64,000 bases of DNA, taken from the NCBI GenBank assembly GCA_001692895.1, contig KV748186.1, forward strand, positions 2,347,785-2,411,784. The letters run 5' to 3'. Positions 60,019-64,000 of the stretch are shown in pieces. The notes under the pieces were generated by a model that did no database searches, was not told the DNA's origin, and saw nothing but the letters and a program-made list of their open reading frames with translations. Source of the stretch: Cenococcum geophilum 1.58. Its lineage: Eukaryota > Ascomycota > Dothideomycetes > Gloniales > Gloniaceae. Each line of letters opens with the position of its first letter. Positions within the stretch are counted from its first letter, which is position 1. The translations under genes were made by a program, and so were the position numbers.

Positions 60019-60705
60019 TATTATAATAGCTTAAACTTTAGCCTTTAGTCCCCTTCTATACTATACTATTAACGCCCCTTAGTTTTACTTAATCTGCTCT
60101 ACTAGTATTTAAAATTACGTTATATAGTCTATTACTAATTCCTTCTATATAAGTTAATATAGCTTTTCTTTAGCCGTTGCTATTAATTCCGGATCTCTAT
60201 ATATCTATATTAGTTTATTAGCAAATCCTTCCTAGTTTAAGAATATATACCGTGCCTCTAAGTTAGTAGTTGCTAATCTATTAGCCTATATCTTTATAAG
60301 ATAAGGTTTAAACTACTTTAATACCTTACCTATTAAGAATAGTTTTACGTATACTACTTAGTCTACTAATTTTATTAGCTTAGTTCCTTTATATCTAATC
60401 TTTAGCTTTATTTATATAAGGAATCCCTCTAGCTTATATTTTTCTCCTATAAATTTTTTAATTAATAGTATTTTAACCTTTCCCTCTTTATGTTTTTTAA
60501 TTACTGGAGTAGTGCCTAATTATTAGTATTATTTTATTCTATAACACTTTTTAGTTAATTTATTACAACTACTTGTAAATTATTATTCTCTATACTAGTA
60601 TCCCCTCTAGATTCTAAAGTAGTTACTACTATAAATGGCGTTATAACTACTATTTTAAGTAGCATGTTATTTAACTTTATTAATACTATAACTAAGTAGT
60701 AAATA

Positions 60706-61120
60706 TATAATAAAGCCTTATAGGAAATACTATGGTGGACTTATTAACGGGCTAGGTATATAGGTAAATAAGTTAATAATATAAATATAATTAGTAAAGT
60801 AAGTTGCCAAATAGATTAACTCTAATTATATTCTAAGATTTACTATAAAAAAGAGAACTATCTAGGTAGGGACTGTGGTCCTTTAAGTATATAACATTAC
60901 GCCTAAGAAATATACTAAGTATATTAGTATATCGGTACGTTTTACGCGTTCCTATATTCCTATATTCCTATATTCTAAATTTATAATATAACTAGCTATA
61001 TAACTCGGCTACCCCTTATTCTATAGCTTGATTAGTTTTAGCGCCTCCCGTACTATTTTTAATAACCTATTTATATCTCTTCTTAGTAGTCGCACTACTA
61101 CTAATATAAGGTCCGTAATA
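60706..61120 (-). repeat. 5' LTR of gypsy element E
   Basis: 415 bp, TATAATAAAGCC at the left and GGTCCGTAATA at the right. It is the only LTR remaining for E. Confidence 0.85.
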
Positions 61121-61505
61121 CTACCTAGTTAAGCCACCCTAAAACACACTAAAATCTACTAACTTTAACCTTTTATAACTCTACCCCTATTAAAGATATT
61201 TAAATAAAAATTTAAATATAGCTGCTTATATATAGAAATATTACATTTATAATGTTTTTAAAAAAATTATTCCATTTTTAAGCTAATAAATACTTAATAA
61301 AAGCCTATATAGACCTAAAGGGACTAAGTTAGGCAATAAATAGAATAAATAATATAATACTTTTTTAAAACCATTATAAATAGAATACTTCTATATATAA
61401 GCAGCCATATTTAAATTTTTATTTAAATGTCTCTAATAGGGGTGGAGTTATAAAAGGTTAAAGTTAGTATATTTTGGTATATTTTAGGGTGGCTTGACTA
61501 GGTAG
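61121..61505. mobile_element. Foldback MITE with Fot1/pogo-like ends, about 385 bp
   Basis: Terminal inverted repeats of about 110 bp (CTACCTAGTTAAGCCACCCT at 61121 and its complement ending at 61505). The core AGTYAAGC.ACCC resembles Fot1/pogo-family TIRs, whose target duplication is TA (candidates 61126-61127 and 61499-61500). No transposase. It abuts the end of the gypsy E LTR. Confidence 0.75.
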
Positions 61506-63700
61506 CTAGCTTAACTAAGTAGCTAATACATTAAGCTTAATAAGTAAGGTATCTTTATACTTTACCTTCTAATACCCTTTTAGCGTATAGCCGTAATCTT
61601 ACTAATATAACTCCGTTATTATAGCGCAATTTAAAAGGAAATACGCGTATAAGCTATCTAGCTATTACTTCTTTATAAAAAACTAATTACGCGGCCGAGG
61701 GAAGGTAATTAAGACGTTAATTTAAAAAATATATAGGTTAAATTATACCTAAATAATACTATAGTATTAAAGGACAACGTTATAACCGTTTTTAATAATT
61801 ATATAATAGCTATAAGTGCTATTATAAGGTATCCCTCTAATTTGCTAGATAGTAGAGCTAATTGACTATATAGCATAGGACTACTAGATTTAAAAGTATA
61901 TATATTAAATCTTAAGAAATAAGTCTCTTTAACTAACTAATTAATACCTTAACCGTATTTAATAGCCTAAGGATAAATATAGGAGTAATATATTAGTAAC
62001 GTAAGGGATTATAAAAAGGATTATATCTTAATAGTTAAAGATGACGGTAAGCCAAGGCCCTATATATTAAATCCTATACTAAAAGGTTTTACAGAACTAT
62101 ACTAGAACACTAAATTACCTATAATACTTGCGATTAATTATAAACTAGTATAAAGGCTTAGAAGTAGAGTTAAGCTCGGACCTTTAAAATTTGGTTAACC
62201 CCTAAGCTCGGCCACTTAACTAAAATTAAACCACCGATTTGTTAACCTATTTTCTCTATAACGAATTAATTAATATAGACTAAAATTAGTAGAACTTATA
62301 AATAGTTATTATAGATTGAAAATCTAATATTTATAAGTCTATACAAAAAGCAGTGCTTGCATATAGTGTCCCTTTGGTAATTTTAAGTGATAATTAAATG
62401 GTAGACTACTAAAATAATTTATATACTAATGCAAATAGAAATTGACTCCTATATGGTAGGCCTTCCTTACCAATTTAGTACTTAAATAGGATTTATAAAA
62501 ATTTCCCCTATTATATACGTAATTATAAAAATAATAATAGCTTAAGTCTCTAGTTAAGGTAGCAATACTAAGCCCCTTAGTAAAGTATAGGTAATTAGCT
62601 ACTCTAAATAAAATCTTTATATTATTATTGATTCTATTTATTGCCTAATTTAGTCCCTTTTTAGGTCTATATAGGCTGCTACCTTTCTATATAGGAAAAA
62701 AGCCCCATAGGGAGAAAAACCTAAGTATTTCCTTTTAGCTAGTCCTATGCGTTCCGCCTTCGCCTAGCTAGTATAGCTTTATATCTTTTAAATATGCCTT
62801 ATATACTATGCTTTCTAAATATATTAAAAGATTTAGGGGGGGTAGAGGGATGGTTTAGTAATTTGCTAATAAGCCGCCTGTAGCTAGGCGGGGGTATCTA
62901 GTCCTTAGGGGGCTAGAATAGGGCGTATCCTTTAGTGTCCTTCTATTGGATTTTATATGCTGTTTAGAACTACTAAATAATTTCTTAGCCTATAAGCCAT
63001 TTTGCTGCTACCTATAGGCCTCTACTTATAGAGAGTATCTAGGTAGTGTTATTTATATCTATATTAGCGAGTAGCTGGTCCCTTGCTAAGCGGTGGCTAT
63101 AAAATAGCAGTATATAGCGCACTAACTAAACAGGCCATCTGCATATATATTAGGGTAGATTAATATTAAAGTTATTATTATGTAAAAGTCTTGGCAAGAT
63201 ATACTTAGCTCGTTAAGAAAGGAGCTCTTGCTGCACCTGGCCTAAAAAGACTAAAACTAACTAAAAGAACCCTGAAAAACACCTAGAGAATCCCCCTAAG
63301 ATACATGCATCGCAGGGGAGGCATACGTCAAACGACGGTGGCTCGCACTCGCGCGCGACCGCTAGAACTACGCCTAGCAATGGCCCTCTATAATAAAGAC
63401 GGGCGAATACCATACTATAAAGTGGAAATACCTCTATTAAGAAGGCATCTAATAAAATATAAAGCCTATTAGATGCGTCTAGTATCTAAAATTATAGGGG
63501 AGTAACTGTTAGCTATAATAAACTAATATAGCTAGTAGAATGGCTCTACTAGTCTAGCGAACCTTAGGCGCCCCTCTAGTAAACCCTTAATTAAATCCTC
63601 TAATAGCTAAGCAAAATTAAAAATAAGTATAATTCCCCTTTACTAGCGAACCGCACCTAGGCCGCCGTAGCTGCGCTTTTATAGCATAGGGAACCTACCC
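61506..63700. other. RIP-degraded AT-rich DNA, no gene recognised
   Basis: TpA-dense sequence without assignable reading frames. It includes short GC-richer stretches at about 62155-62230 (two GTTAAGCTCGG/CTAAGCTCGG motifs), 62680-62990 and 63290-63390. Probably fragments of several dead repeats. I see no RNA gene or satellite in it. Confidence 0.45.
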
Positions 63701-63734
63701 CCCTTAAGTTAATAACTGGGTATATAATTATAAT

Positions 63735-64000
63735 ATAACTAAATATAAAATAAGTAGAGGGGCTTAGGGGATAATTAGAAATAGAAGTCCTTATAAAGAT
63801 ACGTAAAGAGGTCTATAATACTGTTATAGTCTAATACCTTAAGAGCGGAGATATTAAAGTTACCCTAAAGAACTAATAGGCAAAGGAACGAGCTATAAGG
63901 GTAGGGGATAGGCTAGGAGAATATATTAGCATAAAAGTACTTTATAAGGATTACTTAGTTAAAGTCCTAGCGGTTCTTATAAGCCTTAGGGTAGAAAAGG
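63735..64000 (+). mobile_element. Start of a second LINE ORF1-like relic, continuing past the window
   Basis: Plus-strand frame with few stops at the right edge: LEIEVLIKIRKEVYNTVIV, LKSGDIKVTLKN, RAIRVGDRLGEYISIKVLYK and YLVKVLAVLISLRVEK. The SGD(I/V)xVTLxN pattern and following basic/hydrophobic periodicity are typical of the RNA-binding part of fungal LINE ORF1. Opposite orientation to the LINE at 30-37 kb. Confidence 0.55.

Larger units (their letters stand above)
55915..61120 (-). mobile_element. Ty3/gypsy element E, truncated relic, interrupted three times
   Basis: Minus-strand relative of elements A-C: 55915-56156 matches about 19080-19330 of C, and 56576-57717 and the tracts 58751-58997 and 60033-60705 follow C through the gag region. 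It has only the 5' LTR (60706-61120). The half with RT, integrase and 3' LTR is missing left of 55915. Insertions are a solo LTR (56157-56575) and two copies of a 1.02-kb element. Its LTR belongs to a subfamily different from A-C (AAGAGATATAA and GGAGGCGC motifs). Heavy RIP. Confidence 0.82.

Overview
This window looks like a filamentous ascomycete (Pezizomycotina) chromosome, in a repeat-dense AT-rich compartment that has gone through repeat-induced point mutation (RIP). Three things support this. Long tracts are almost devoid of CpA/TpG and full of TpA. Retrotransposon reading frames can still be followed but are broken by TAA/TAG where CAA/CAG would be expected. The few intact genes have 50-100 nt introns with fungal donor, branch and acceptor motifs. 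Nothing in the window is bacterial or viral. Scattered N bases lie in repeats. I cannot name the species.

Positions 1-37.0 kb are one nested stack of mobile elements. The base is a Tad1-type LINE on the minus strand (about 37.0 kb down to 30.0 kb). Into it went a 2.15-kb LINE-mobilised non-coding element (33538-35685), a terminal-inverted-repeat element packed with minisatellites (31407-32964), a 443-bp TRIM (30195-30637) and a Ty1/copia element ending at about 30020. The copia was hit by three copies of one chromodomain Ty3/gypsy family: A (left edge), B (2446-10258, plus) and C (14030-28898, minus). C was in turn split by a different Ty3/gypsy element D (21425-28350, minus). Target-site duplications for B (ATAGA), C (ACTAA), D (ATTTG) and the TRIM (AAAAG) fix this order.

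Positions 37.0-46.6 kb hold islands of ordinary composition. They carry an unrecognised multi-exon gene with two C-terminal membrane helices (37358-40251), a truncated methyltransferase relic (minus, about 40.7-41.55 kb), a Mutator-like non-autonomous TIR element with a 9-bp duplication and minisatellites (41649-43110), a protein-kinase pseudogene killed by three CpA-to-TpA nonsense changes (43475-44250), and a Ser/Thr-rich single-pass membrane protein gene with a Kre9/KNH-like N-terminus (45453-46507).

Positions 46.6-64 kb are repeats again. They include a complete copia element (47187-53244, TSD GTCTT), a second copy of the minisatellite-bearing TIR element (53386-55757), and a 5'-truncated-in-window gypsy relic E on the minus strand (about 55.9-61.1 kb). 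E is interrupted by a solo LTR (TSD TCCTT) and by two opposed insertions of the same 1.02-kb non-coding element, each with its own 14-15 bp duplication. A Fot1/pogo-like foldback MITE, decayed AT-rich sequence and the beginning of a second LINE ORF1 at the right edge follow.

The most novel material is the set of non-autonomous families: the 1-kb and 2-kb LINE-mobilised elements sharing a 3' tail, the TIR elements carrying several minisatellites, and the TRIM with a tRNA T-arm-like interior.
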